A stretch of 64,000 nt of DNA from Tranzscheliella williamsii (GCA_023212725.1 JALBYF010000002.1:186001-250000), one strand, 5' to 3'. Counted from the first letter of the stretch, positions 28,485 through 38,656 are shown. Notes: generated by a model from the letters alone, not told the origin. Made by a program: numbers and translations.

Positions 28485-29591
28485 CTACTTGGACCAGGAC
28501 TTCTCGATCTCCATGAAGCTGTACATGGAGCCTTTGATGACGCTCTCCTTCCAGTCGCGGAAGCGGATGCCGAGGATGTCGCGGGCTTTGCTAGTGTCGT
28601 ACTTGGCGAGCTTAGTGGGGCGGTGGTTGGCGCCGGGGTTGCCCTTGGGGATGTGGTCCTTGAGCTCTTGGGGGTACTCGGGGTTGGCGTGGATCTCGTC
28701 GGCGACCTCCTGCCAGGAGACGTCGCCGGCGCAGGCGATGAAGCGCTGGCGGGAGGCGTTGGGGTTGTCCAGGGCGGCGACGTGGATGCAGGCGACGTCG
28801 CGCACGTCGCAGAAGGCCCAGAAGTCTTCGACGGGGACCTTGCCGTCGCCGGCGGGGCCGCCGGCCTTGTACAGCTGCCAGGGGAGGGCGGAGGAGGTGT
28901 TGATCGCGGCTTCGGACGTGACCGGGTGAATAATCGGCCCGTAGATCTGCGGCGGATGGACCGTAACGGCGTCGAAGGCCGGGTCGTGGCGCGCGAGGAA
29001 CTCCCAGACTTGGCGCTCTGCGAGCGTCTTGCTGACCATGTAGGCGAGCGGCGTGTAGAAGCGACTCAGCAATGTCGATGTGATCGGCTGGAAGTCGCGG
29101 TCGCTGTACGTGTAGTCGCGCTTTTCGACACCCTTGAGCGGGTGCAGCACGGATGCAATCGACGAGGTGAAGACGATGCGCTTCAAGCGCGCCGTTTCGC
29201 CCGCCTGCTTGGCGGCCTGCTCCGCCTTGAGCGCCGCCTCGAGCACATTGCGTGTCATGTTGACCGCCGGGTCAATCAGCTCCTTCTTGTTGTCCTTGGC
29301 GGTCAGGGTGTACGGCGATGCGACGTGGATGACATAGTCCTTGCCCTGCACCACCTGGTCCAGGGCACCTGGAGTCAACAAATCTGCCACCTCGACCAGA
29401 GCAACGCGGCTGCCCAGCTCGCCGGGAAACTGCCTCTTCAGCCAAGGACCGGTCTTGGCTTCGGACCGTATGACACAGGTGACAAAGTAGTGGCGGTCCG
29501 ACTGGAGCAGTTCATTCAAAACGTGCGACCCAACAAAGCCAGACACACCCGTGAGCAGAACATGCGGCCCCTGCTGGTCCAAACTCGACAT
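28485..29591 (-). CDS. Gre2/dihydroflavonol-reductase-like NAD(P)H oxidoreductase
   Basis: Extended short-chain dehydrogenase of 368 residues. The Rossmann motif TGVSGFVG is at residues 14-21, FTSSIAS near 141, and the catalytic YMVSK at Y184/K188. VIHVASPY and VTVHPPQIYGPI are typical of the DFR/Gre2 group. Yeast Gre2 reduces methylglyoxal, isovaleraldehyde and many ketones and is stress-induced. The substrate here is unknown. There is no targeting signal. The gene faces away from the RTA1 gene over about 1.8 kb. Confidence 0.9.
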   Translation of the reverse strand: MSSLDQQGPHVLLTGVSGFVGSHVLNELLQSDRHYFVTCVIRSEAKTGPWLKRQFPGELGSRVALVEVADLLTPGALDQVVQGKDYVIHVASPYTLTAKDNKKELIDPAVNMTRNVLEAALKAEQAAKQAGETARLKRIVFTSSIASVLHPLKGVEKRDYTYSDRDFQPITSTLLSRFYTPLAYMVSKTLAERQVWEFLARHDPAFDAVTVHPPQIYGPIIHPVTSEAAINTSSALPWQLYKAGGPAGDGKVPVEDFWAFCDVRDVACIHVAALDNPNASRQRFIACAGDVSWQEVADEIHANPEYPQELKDHIPKGNPGANHRPTKLAKYDTSKARDILGIRFRDWKESVIKGSMYSFMEIEKSWSK

Positions 29592-31153
29592 GTTCGCGGC
29601 GGTTTATTCGATGGAAGTCCTGCGATGAGAAAACGTCGTTCGGTTCTGCTGTATCGGAATCGAGAGCCGTACGTGGTTGGCAGAATGGAGGTTGTGTCGC
29701 ATTGAGGATCGACGGTGCACGACGGGCAAAAAGGCTAGCGGAAATTTCGGTGTGAGAAGCGTTGAGGTACGTCATGCAGCGCATGGTGGATCTCGCTTCC
29801 TGACGAAGAGGGGTGTGGTGACGCTCTAACAAAATCGCACACTGGGCCTAACTTACTTTCTCGTACGATATGTACGAGTATCTGGAATGTCGTCCGCGCG
29901 CGCGAGTCTAACACCGCGGAGGGCGGTCACGAAAACCGCCGATGCAAGTCCATGGACATGAAGCGGGCACTACGACGGCGTCGATGCGGCGCTCGGAAGT
30001 TCTTCCCGACGGAGCTTTGCTGTCCGGTCCACACACACGGCCGCGTATTGGCGAGTCATAGATTACCTCTGTGGAGCCGACACCCGCACGCCCACGAGCA
30101 AGAACGTGGCTCTTGCAACAACGCCGTGGACGCCGTGGACGCTTGCGACGGTACAGTACGCCTAAGCGAGTGCTTCTACGCTCATGCCCAAACAGGACAT
30201 CGATGGCTGTGTCGGCTCATGTGCGTGGGCGGACTTGTAGATTGAATCATGCAACGTCCGTCATCGTCGCTGCGGATGGCAGTAATGCTGACCCTCGCAC
30301 GTATGCGTTAAGCAGGCCTATCGCTTACCTGAGCCTTCTCTGCAAGGATGGCTGCCTTTTGCTGGGCGAGCTAAGACTGCCTAGTTTGGCAAGTCGGAAA
30401 CCGAGGAAGGATCTGGTGTGCTCGCGCTAAGACATAGGAACCGGCAAAACAGCGAGGCAGGTTGGGCTGTTACGCCGTATGGCTCAGACTAATGCATGCT
30501 CCAAAGGCACTCACACTCGTAGCTGTGCGTTGAGCCGCAGCTAGTTGAACTGCAAAAATCAGAATTTCCACTAAGCCGACCAAGAAAAACTGCCGAGGCG
30601 AGACGCGGAACTATTCAAGTCGACAATGGCGCAGCTCGTAATCAAAGCCGTTGCTTAGTGCAGCGCGCAGCACAGTCGCAGTCGTGTACAGCCTTTCTTC
30701 CCCCATGATTACTATCGGTAGCTTGGCTTTCCACAGCGACATGGGCATACCCAAGATTCATCTTGGCTTGTGTACAGCGTTGCTGCGTGCACCCGACGAT
30801 CGCATCGCAAAGCATATCGAGCAACAGATCTACAAGCTTGCCATGCTTGGATACAGGCTTAAGCTCCGTCTGTGTCCATTGTTGAAGCGCGCGCGTCCTG
30901 TGACAGCAGCGCGATAGCTGGTCAACGAACGCTGTCAGCCCTGACGGTGAAAATCTGGCTGCTTCTTCGGCGGTTCTGGGCGATATCGTGGCGAGGGCGT
31001 AGGCTTTACTTTCACACTGGCCAAGCTCCTTACAGACGACGCTGTTGCAGATGTGGCGCCCAAATGAAAAAAAAATGGCCGCCCTGTCGTAGGACCCTTC
31101 TTTCTCCGTCCCTCCGAGGATGTCTGCGTAGATTCCACTTCGTAGTGCGCTGT

Positions 31154-31180
31154 TCCGACCCGAACGCTTTGCGGGTCGGA
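31154..31180. promoter_or_regulatory. Perfect 8-bp inverted repeat upstream of RTA1
   Basis: tccgaccc and gggtcgga flank an 11-base centre, about 80 bases before the TATA box. The outer CCG...CGG triplets are the kind of everted pair bound by fungal Zn2Cys6 regulators, so it may be an operator. A bound factor is not known. Confidence 0.4.
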
Positions 31181-31260
31181 CGCTGCGCTCTTCTCTAGGC
31201 TCGCTGCAAACTTACTCGCTAGCCTCCGCTGGCCGCGAACGATCCTCTGCGATCGGACCT

Positions 31261-31266
31261 TATAAA
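31261..31266 (+). promoter_or_regulatory. TATA box of the RTA1 gene
   Basis: TATAAA in ccttataaaggg, about 150 bases before the ATG at 31410. It places the transcript start downstream of the GTG that opens the frame at 31281 and so supports the later ATG. Confidence 0.55.
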
Positions 31267-31409
31267 GGGCAGCTCTGTCCGTGGCCACCGTGCATCCCTC
31301 CCCGGCCACTACACGCGGACCCTATACCCCTGCCCACTTCCGCACGTCCTTCGCCCTCCCTATACCCTCTGCCCCACCCGTGCTTGACAGCTTGCCGAGT
31401 GGATTCACG

Positions 31410-32474
31410 ATGAGCAAGCTTACGCCCCATTGCCCGCATGTCGACCCCAATCCCGGTTCTCTCTGCAGTATCGAGAACTCGTCATATGGATTCCAACCAG
31501 GTGAGTACAAGTTTCCTACCTTGCCTACCATGTCCGCGGCCCCTCAGTCTCAGCGACTAATGAATTGTTGCTCCTGTCGTCCGGTCGTCACAGTTCTTTG
31601 GGTCGGTATCGTCTACAGCGCTTTGTTTGGTCTTTTGGCGTTAGCCCACATAGGTCTAATGGCCTATCATAGGCTCTTCCCCAAGTTCATGTTTATCGCT
31701 GTTATTGGCGCTGCCGGCGAGTTCGCGGGCTGGGTAGCGCGTGCGTATGGTGGAAAGGACCCCTTCGACCGCAATGCCTACCTGGCCCAAATCATTTGCC
31801 TGATTCTCAGCCCCGCTTTCATTAGCGCGGTCAACTACGTTGCCTTCCAGCAGGTTATGGACGTCTTTGGCCACAAATGGTCCCGCATTCCGCGCAAGTG
31901 GTATGTGCTCGGCTTCGTTGCCGGAGACATCTGCTCGCTCGTTGTGCAGGCCGCCGGCGGTGCGATTTCCGCCGAGGCGGAAACCGTGGACTCTATTGAT
32001 GCTGGTAAGGCCATCATGATCGCAGGTGTTACCATCCAGGTCGCCGTCACTGCGCCCTTCCTCGCCCTGTACGTCGACTACAACCTCCGTCGTCTTCGCC
32101 AATGGTCCAAAGCCGCGACCCCCAAGAGCGAACGACCGCACGCCAAGGTTGAAATTTTCACTCTGATGATCGGCGTCAGCACGCTCTTTGTTCTGACCCG
32201 ATGCATCTACCGTATTGTCGAGATGTGCCAAGGCTGGAAGGGCTACCTGGCCACGACCGAGGTGTACTTTGCCATCCTCGATGGCTTGATGATGGTCATC
32301 GCCATCGCCGTCTTTGTCCCCTTCCACCCCGGCTTCTACCTTCCCAAGCACATCAGCCGCCCCGACCAAGACAACAGTGTCTCGGACGACAACAGCGAGA
32401 AACAATACCAGGCCGTCTCGGCTGCCCACGGATCGTCCTCCGTCAAGGGAACCGAGCACAGCAGCATGGCCTAA
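31410..32474 (+). CDS. RTA1: RTA1-family membrane protein, two exons
   Basis: Exons 31410-31500 and 31594-32474 give 323 residues. The 93-nt intron (gtgagt ... gtcacag) is in frame without a stop, so it would read through as 31 foreign residues; removing it joins YGFQP to VLWVGIVYSALFGLLALAH, as expected in the family. Seven hydrophobic segments are visible, with the RTA1 hallmarks EFAGWVARAYGG, LAQIICLILSPAFISAVNY and GDICSLVVQAAGG. The family includes Rta1, Rsb1 and related proteins connected with lipid translocation and resistance to sterol-active or sphingoid compounds; it sits in plasma membrane or ER. The short N-terminus has four cysteines or histidines (CPHVDPN...C). The C-terminus is a soluble Ser-rich tail. 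Confidence 0.93.
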   Translation: MSKLTPHCPHVDPNPGSLCSIENSSYGFQPGEYKFPTLPTMSAAPQSQRLMNCCSCRPVVTVLWVGIVYSALFGLLALAHIGLMAYHRLFPKFMFIAVIGAAGEFAGWVARAYGGKDPFDRNAYLAQIICLILSPAFISAVNYVAFQQVMDVFGHKWSRIPRKWYVLGFVAGDICSLVVQAAGGAISAEAETVDSIDAGKAIMIAGVTIQVAVTAPFLALYVDYNLRRLRQWSKAATPKSERPHAKVEIFTLMIGVSTLFVLTRCIYRIVEMCQGWKGYLATTEVYFAILDGLMMVIAIAVFVPFHPGFYLPKHISRPDQDNSVSDDNSEKQYQAVSAAHGSSSVKGTEHSSMA

Positions 32475-33078
32475 GCTATCAAGACTGCCTCTTCGACACT
32501 CTCTGCACACTCTCTGAAACTGTCCCGCTTCTGTATTCTTGTAAATCCTCTGCCCGCGCGCAGTGTTTCGCCGTTTCCTTGCTTCATCTGCAACAGCCTC
32601 TGCATTTTGTAGCCGGACAATCGAATGTAACTATACCTGGCGGTCTCCTACACGCTGCTCGGCAATCCATACTTCCAGCTGTGTAAAACTGGGCGTGTCT
32701 GCAGCAAACTTCCAACCGCTGTACCCACCCTGGCTCGGTGCAAAGTTGCTGAAACGCCCCGACGGCAATCCATCTCACCACCATGCATGTCCGCCCGAGC
32801 GGCAGCAAGGCAAGCGGGCAGAGGCGGACAGCCGAGACGCTTGACCGACTCGGCACACACTAATGCACGCTTAGTGCCCGCCGCGGATCAAACTTCTCTT
32901 CATTTTCAGCTTCGTCGCCTTCGGTCGAGTGGCGGAGCAGGGCGTTGTTAGAGCGGGCGTCTAAACTCCCACTTGTTCGTTTTTTTCTCGGCCGGCTTCG
33001 GAGAAGGCCTGGCTGGAATGTCAGCCGCCTCGTCGATAGGCGCAGCTAGCTCATGCTGCCGCAGTCCACCACCCCCCG
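32475..33078. other. Intergenic, RTA1 3' / SET gene promoter
   Basis: No gene supported. Mixed composition with short frames only. Confidence 0.5.
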
Positions 33079-34689
33079 ATGACCTGCGCCAATGACGATG
33101 GAGTGGAAGAGCAGAATCGGCTGCTGAAGAGCCTGCTGGCGCTGCAGACGCCGTCGAAACGCACTCCGAGGCCGTCTGAATGTCCCCTTCGGGTCGCCGT
33201 CTCGCATGACGTCCCGGCCGGGCGCGGCCTGGTTTATACACAGCATGTCTCCCCTGGCCTAGCTGTGCTGACCTTGTCGCCGAGCGCCTTGATCAACGTG
33301 AAGACGTTCAAGGATTTCTTCCATCCGGATCTTCTGCCGCCTGCCAAGCGTGTGGCTGGCAGTGCCGAGGTAGGCCCTGCTCGCCTCTCGTCGCCCCAGG
33401 CGCTTTCGCTCCTCGTAGCACGCGCGTCCCTCAAGGCCTGCAGCGAGGTCGCCAGTACCGAGCTGAGCCGGCAGGATCGCATGCTGCAACTCTTCGTGCA
33501 GACACTTCCGCGCCACTTCCTGACCACCCCGCTTTTCTGGTCGGTCTACGCATACAACTCTCCCACGGCAGAAGAGCTGGGTACACTTCTGGGCGATGAC
33601 CAAGAGACACGCCAGTGGAAGCAGCGTTTCTACCGCCGGCTCATCGAAGCGCTGCCTCGCCGCAGCCGGCAGCTTCTTCGGTCTGTTCGTGAGCGCTTCG
33701 ACAGGGACTGGAACAGGATTGTCCGCCTGCGCGCAGACAATGTCGACCGGCTTGCGCAGCCCGCCGATCTGGTCGCCGATGCCGCGGGCGCGCGCCGGGT
33801 TGTGCGGGCGATCCAGCTCGACGTCTTTCTGTGGGCGTGGCTGTGCGTCAATTCGCGCTGTGTCTTCCTGCCGCTGGGGCTGGCGGAGCATGGCGACAAT
33901 TTTACGCTGGTCCCGCTGCTGGACATGGCGAACCACACGCCGAACGAGGCGCTTGCGTGCACGGTGCGCTATACCGACGACGGGGGGATGGAGCTGTGCG
34001 CGCCCGGTGGCGCGAGCCGTACGGACGGGGCGCCCGCTGGGCTGTGCCCTGGCAACGAGTGCTTCATCACGTACGGGCCGCACTCGAACGAGAGCCTTCT
34101 TTCCGAGTACGGTTTTGTGCTGGGTAGCGGGCCCGCGCGTGCGGGCGCCGCGGCGGTGTGGGAGGGGAATCGGTATGCGGAGGTGCTGGTGGACGACGAG
34201 GTGGAGGCGGTCCTGCGCGGGCAGGGGCGCGCGGGGGCGCACAAGATCGAGCTGCTTCAGGAGCGTGGCTACTGGGGCGACTTCTCGCTCCATCCGCACC
34301 CGCCGCCGGCGCATCCTTCGCACCGCGTCGTCCCCGCGCTGCGCCTGATCGCCCTCGACCTCCCCGCCCCCTCGCCGCCACCCGCCCCGCTTCGCCGTTG
34401 GGAAACGACCCTCACCGGCCACGCCGACCGCGTCTCCGACGAGAATGAGCATGCCGCCCGCCAGGCCCTCCTCGCCCTCTGCGACCACCGCCTGCGCGCC
34501 TCCGAAGCCGCACACCCCCCGCTCGCCGACGCCGCCGCCCAGCTCACCGCACCACCACCACCATCCCTCCAACACCACACCCTCGCCGCCTGCCGCGACA
34601 GCGTCACCCTCGTACGCCAGCTCCTCGACGAGGAGGCCTGCATCATCGCCCTCGTCAGCGACGCCACCCGCGCCGCGACTGACTGGTAG
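33079..34689 (+). CDS. SET-domain protein lysine methyltransferase (SETD/Rkm-like)
   Basis: 536 residues. The SET core is split in the way of SETD3/SETD4/Rkm-type non-histone methyltransferases: an N-terminal half beginning RVAVSHDVPAGRGLVYTQ, a long helical insertion (about residues 90-250), then WLCVNSRCVFLP, the cofactor motif LLDMANHTPNEA, and ECFITYGPHSNESLLSEYGF. These enzymes usually methylate ribosomal proteins, elongation factors or actin. The substrate is not predictable here. There is no targeting signal. The C-terminal Rubisco-LSMT-type substrate domain seems short and Pro/Ala-rich. Codons change from G-ending to C-ending over the last 130 residues. Confidence 0.88.
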   Translation: MTCANDDGVEEQNRLLKSLLALQTPSKRTPRPSECPLRVAVSHDVPAGRGLVYTQHVSPGLAVLTLSPSALINVKTFKDFFHPDLLPPAKRVAGSAEVGPARLSSPQALSLLVARASLKACSEVASTELSRQDRMLQLFVQTLPRHFLTTPLFWSVYAYNSPTAEELGTLLGDDQETRQWKQRFYRRLIEALPRRSRQLLRSVRERFDRDWNRIVRLRADNVDRLAQPADLVADAAGARRVVRAIQLDVFLWAWLCVNSRCVFLPLGLAEHGDNFTLVPLLDMANHTPNEALACTVRYTDDGGMELCAPGGASRTDGAPAGLCPGNECFITYGPHSNESLLSEYGFVLGSGPARAGAAAVWEGNRYAEVLVDDEVEAVLRGQGRAGAHKIELLQERGYWGDFSLHPHPPPAHPSHRVVPALRLIALDLPAPSPPPAPLRRWETTLTGHADRVSDENEHAARQALLALCDHRLRASEAAHPPLADAAAQLTAPPPPSLQHHTLAACRDSVTLVRQLLDEEACIIALVSDATRAATDW

Positions 34690-34929
34690 CGCCCAACCAC
34701 CCCGCTCTACTTACTACCCAGCGTTGCAAACACACTACCACCCGCGCGATCGGGACCGCAATTCGACAGTGACCGGGAATCAGTTGTATACCATTTGATC
34801 TTCTTCATCGTGACACGGAACGGTGGGAGGAGGTAAACTATACACGGACACGGAAAGCACGAGAGACGGAGTGGGAGAGATGGCCCGGGAAGAGGAAGAG
34901 AGGTTGCTGCATGGGCCGCGCGTCGGGGA

Positions 34930-36117
34930 CTAGAAGTTTTTGGCACTGAGGTTGGTGCGTTTCTTCTGGAGGATGGAGGGGTCGCCGCCGCGGCTGATGG
35001 TCTGAGCGATCTTCTGGTCGAGCAGGTCGGCATGGAGGGTTTCGGCGCGCTCGACGGACTTGATGTGCTCTTCATGGAGGTTGGCGAGGGCGACGTGAGC
35101 GGGGGGCCTGCGGGTGTTGGAGAGGAAGAAGGTGTAGATGCCGACGCCGATGATGGTGGCGGGGATGTTGGTGAGGGCGGCGATGGCGGAGTAGCCGGAG
35201 GGGAAGCACTCGGAGCCCCAGAACATGGCGCAGGTGAAGCGGGCGCCGAGGTCGCGCGCCGAGTTGGCGGCGACGTTGGACGACGAGAAGCACCAGACGA
35301 CGACGCCGAAGGCGAGGCCGATGGTGTACGGCGCGACCTGGGGGCCGGTGAACGGGTTGGCGGCGTCGAGGTTGGCCCAGACGACCATGGCGACGACCAT
35401 GCTAGCGAAGAACTCGTTGGCGAAGATGGCGCCGAGCGAGCGGCCCTGCGTGGGGAAGAGCGCGATGGCGCCCGCGGGGCCTTCGGCGGAAAAGATGGTG
35501 GCCGCCTTGCCCGTGGCGCGCAGCAGCGCTGTCACCTTCATCAGCTCGTCGTGCCAGCACGCCAGCACGATCAGACTGGCCACCATCGCGCCCACCAACT
35601 GCGCGCCGATGTACAGCGGCGCCAGCCGCACGGGGAACCCCTTGAAAATCACCTGCGCAATCGTGAACCCCGGATGGAACTGCCCACCAGACGTGGTCGC
35701 GCAGACGACAATGGCGAACGTGATGCCGAACGCATACGCAAAGCCGATCATCGTCAGATTCCCCTGTGGATTCTCCGCATACGTCGTCAGCAGGAAGCCC
35801 GCCGTCGCCATCTCCCCTGCCAGACAGTAGAACATGGTGCCGAAGAACTCGGCGACCAGCGCCGGCAGCAGCGCCGGCATCGCCTGCTCGAACCGCACCC
35901 GCCCCGACCATGCCGCCAGGCCGCGCGGCTCGGCCACCTGCCGCTGCACATCCGTTCGCCCCTCCAGGATCTCGGTCACACCGAGCTCCAACTCGCCATG
36001 CCTCCGCGACGCCCGCTGGAAGTGGTGACTCGACGCGCTTCCATCCTTGTCGCTGTGCTCCTGCGCAGTGAGGTGCTCCGCAGGGATATACGTCGGCGTC
36101 TGGCCCGGCTGTGACAT
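34930..36117 (-). CDS. Aquaporin-family protein with altered NPA boxes
   Basis: Major intrinsic protein of 395 residues with six hydrophobic segments between a soluble N-terminus of about 85 residues and a charged C-terminal tail of about 65. The MIP order is clear: ALVAEFFGTMFYCLAGE in helix 1, then loop B SGGQFHPGFTIAQ, then ANEFFASMVVAMVVW, then loop E NVAANSARDLGARF. In loop B the canonical NPA is replaced by HPG, and in loop E by NSA, while the conserved RD after it is kept. The transported solute (water, glycerol, other small molecules) cannot be assumed. Start chosen as the only ATG with the full N-terminus; a TATA box lies 104 bases upstream. Convergent with the SET gene. Confidence 0.88.
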   Translation of the reverse strand: MSQPGQTPTYIPAEHLTAQEHSDKDGSASSHHFQRASRRHGELELGVTEILEGRTDVQRQVAEPRGLAAWSGRVRFEQAMPALLPALVAEFFGTMFYCLAGEMATAGFLLTTYAENPQGNLTMIGFAYAFGITFAIVVCATTSGGQFHPGFTIAQVIFKGFPVRLAPLYIGAQLVGAMVASLIVLACWHDELMKVTALLRATGKAATIFSAEGPAGAIALFPTQGRSLGAIFANEFFASMVVAMVVWANLDAANPFTGPQVAPYTIGLAFGVVVWCFSSSNVAANSARDLGARFTCAMFWGSECFPSGYSAIAALTNIPATIIGVGIYTFFLSNTRRPPAHVALANLHEEHIKSVERAETLHADLLDQKIAQTISRGGDPSILQKKRTNLSAKNF

Positions 36118-37745
36118 GGTCAGAGTCGATGACGATGTTGCTGATAGAGGTGCGACGTGCAGACGAGAGAGATGGGCAAGCTGCTTGTACGAGGGCAGTA
36201 GCGCGAGCGACGCGCCTCTCTTTATACCAGATAAGGGCCGAAGCAGTGGGCGGCGTGGCGGGGTGCCAAGGCATGCAGTAGCTCGCCTAGGTCAGCGTGG
36301 CAACGTGGGGGCCCCGCAAAGAACAGTAGGGTCAGGAGGACATGCGCGGCGGGCATGCGGACCAACGAGCGGGTCAATGGCCGCAGGCAGGCGAGATGCC
36401 CACGGACTCGACCGAGGCGACCTGCGGCGGGATGCGCGCGCCTACGGCCACGCTCGGATGGCGATGTGCGGCGGGTCTCAGGCTGACGACGACGCAAAAT
36501 AGCACAGGCAAGCCAGCGGAGACACAAGCGCTCGACACTCTTCCAACCCAGCCGCGCGTTCCTGGCGGCCAAAACAGCCCGCCTGGCCTGCACGATTCCT
36601 CTCTGGTCTACGGCAAGACCTCGCCTGCGGATAATCAAACGCAGCCATTCTCCCTTCCCACTGCGGCGAAAGGAGAGGAGCAGACCGCTCGGAATTGGCG
36701 GCCGGGTAAATTTTCGAACTCCCTAACCCCGCGCCGTAGGGTTGGCCACAAACCGCTACTTGTAGGTCCGCCCTGGCCGTGGGACCGATTTGTGCTGGGT
36801 CTGCGCCAGTACGAGCTGACCGCGCCGCCGAGCGGGCTCCAAGGCTGGGATTGGCGTGGTTCGCGCTTCGCCCTCTCGCGCGGGGCAGGCAGCGGGCAGG
36901 GATGGGTGGACGCCACGGCGATGCTGCAGGGCAAGCGACGCTGTGCAGCGTCGTGGGATCGGCTCGACGGGCTGCGCACCTGTCTGTGAGGCGGGACAGC
37001 ACGCGATGGGGTTGAGTCATGGCCGTTGTGACTCACGGCCTGTGTCACGACGCGCAGGCAGGGGCGGATGCGGACGGGGGCCCCGCATTTGTGGCGAGCA
37101 CCCCTACTCGGCTGTGGCCTACCGCCGCCTCTCGTGGCACCGAAATCGCCGGCTACCTACAGCCGGCACCCTCCGGCCCAGCGCGCCGTCACCCGGACAA
37201 GCCCCCTCCCAAGAACGATCCGGCTTCTGCATGTCTTCCACCAGCTGCACTTGTTCTGCTGCTCGTTCGCAGGACCTCACGTTCGCTACCTTGGCATCCG
37301 TCGGAAGCACATACGACGCACCAGCTGCCGGCCATCTCCTCCCAAGCTATCCCTCCGAACGCCGGTTGTTACGTTCAGATTTACAAAGGGACGAGAACAC
37401 GGAAAGGATCACGACATTTTCCCGATAGCGATCTCCTCAAATGTAACATGAAGGCTGCCATTTTCTTGTCTTTCACACACAATATGAACAGGTAGCTGGT
37501 GATGATACGGCGAAGCTACTACTCAAAAGCCAAAACCTTGTTGCCTCCCAAAGTTGTGAAGGATATCAGCCCTCTCGTTCCCTGATGAGATACCGCCGGA
37601 TTGAGTGCTTGCAAGGACGTCTGGCGATTGGGCGGTGGGATGTCGAAGGTGTCGCTCTTCTTTTTTTCTTTTTTTCTTTTTGGACGGGCAACTACGGTTT
37701 CGGGGATCAGCGTGCGCAGGCTGGTAAGCGAGAGGTGGGAATGGG
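36118..37745. other. Long intergenic region upstream of the aquaporin gene
   Basis: 1.6 kb between the aquaporin start and the end of the secreted-protein gene. Frames such as 36342-36989 are open but compositionally random and overlap equally good frames on the other strand. A poly-T/C tract (37657-37682) lies just 3' of the secreted-protein gene. No gene called. Confidence 0.5.
36221..36226 (-). promoter_or_regulatory. TATA box of the aquaporin gene
   Basis: TATAAA on the minus strand (tttata on the plus), 104 bases before the start codon and in a GC-rich setting where AT hexamers are rare. Confidence 0.45.
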
Positions 37746-38210
37746 TTAGAGGTCTTGCCAGCCGTTTTTGGGACAAATGTCGTATTCCTTGTCTGTTTGG
37801 TAACTGCAGCAAGTGGTGACGCCGTCCATGTACCGGCCTAGGATCACGAGCTCGTCCGAGCCTCTTGTGAGCTTCACGCCGGGTTCGCAGGCGAGGGAGA
37901 AGACTGTGGTGCGCGGTGGGGAGGTGGGTCAGCTGTGTCCGCGGGCGGCGAGACGCAGGCCAGGCTTACAGTTTTGCTCGCCGGACCAGACCAGGTCACT
38001 GGCGCTGTCCACGTAGTAGGTCTCCACCGGATGCTTGCGGCGCGCGCACAGAAAACCCGGCTGCGCCGCCGGCGAGCAGTTCCGCTTCCATTCCACGTCG
38101 TAAACCACGCCATGTTCTGGGCGGACGTAGTCATCGCGCGGCTTGCCTTGCGCCCCGCCGACGAGCAGAACAGCGAGCAGCACCATCTTGAGGTCCATTT
38201 GGAGACTCAT
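37746..38210 (-). CDS. Small secreted six-cysteine protein, two exons
   Basis: Exons 38210-37970 and 37903-37746 join to 132 codons; the 66-nt intron has a gtaagc donor and a cacag acceptor, and the frame across it is exact. A textbook signal peptide (MDLKMVLLAVLLVGGAQG) is followed by about 110 residues with six cysteines: two in the first half (RNCSPAAQPGFLC), one at SLAC, a vicinal pair in GVTTCCSYQ, and a last in YDICPKNGW. An even cysteine number and small size suggest a disulfide-stabilised extracellular protein. I do not recognise the fold. In a plant-associated fungus this would be listed as a candidate effector; a cell-wall or defence role is equally possible. A TATA-like element lies 60 bases upstream. 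Confidence 0.72.
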
Positions 38211-38656
38211 CGTCGCAGTGGACGCGCACAGTTGCCGGGCGTTCGAGCCAGCACCCCTCCCCGTCCGCGTTTTATGCCTTTGCAGCCCGCGCCCGCACTC
38301 GCCGCGTCCCTTGTTCGCCCACTCGGACCCACTCGCGCCACACCCCACCTCATATTCACACCCGGACCCGCTCACGCCGAATTCACCTCATCAGCACGCG
38401 CGAGGGTTTCCCGTTTGGCCGTGTGTTAAGATTCATTGCCAAACTGGTCGAGACCTATGATCGCAATCGGGAAAAGGTGGTGCGCTGATCAATCCTTTTC
38501 GTGGTTTTATCAACTTACGGGCACAGGTGTCTGTATGGCGCTACTGTGAGATTCCATAATGCAGTTCTCTACGCAGAGCCGATTCGCACACGCTCGTCTC
38601 GCAAACCCCGTGCGCGGACAGCGGATAGCGGCGCTAGGTCAACGAGGGGATACATG
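38211..38656. promoter_or_regulatory. Upstream region of the secreted-protein gene
   Basis: Holds the promoter of the six-cysteine gene and the 3' flank of EMC5. A cataaaac element at about 38269-38276 on the minus strand is a possible TATA box. No gene supported. Confidence 0.4.

Larger units (their letters stand above)
29592..31409. promoter_or_regulatory. Long divergent intergenic region, Gre2-like / RTA1
   Basis: 1.8 kb without a supported gene; all frames are short or of random composition. It holds small inverted repeats (ggcggt...accgcc near 29923-29940; the 8-base stem at 31154-31180) and a TATA box at 31261. Unusually long for this compact region, so regulatory content is likely. 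Confidence 0.5.

Noticed and set aside
28455..29705. 416-codon plus-strand frame opposite the Gre2-like gene
   Set aside because: Shadow with repeated GDV/GVD translation; no domain.
36342..36989. 215-codon frame upstream of the aquaporin gene
   Set aside because: Random composition and competing frames on the other strand; no motif or conserved-looking block.
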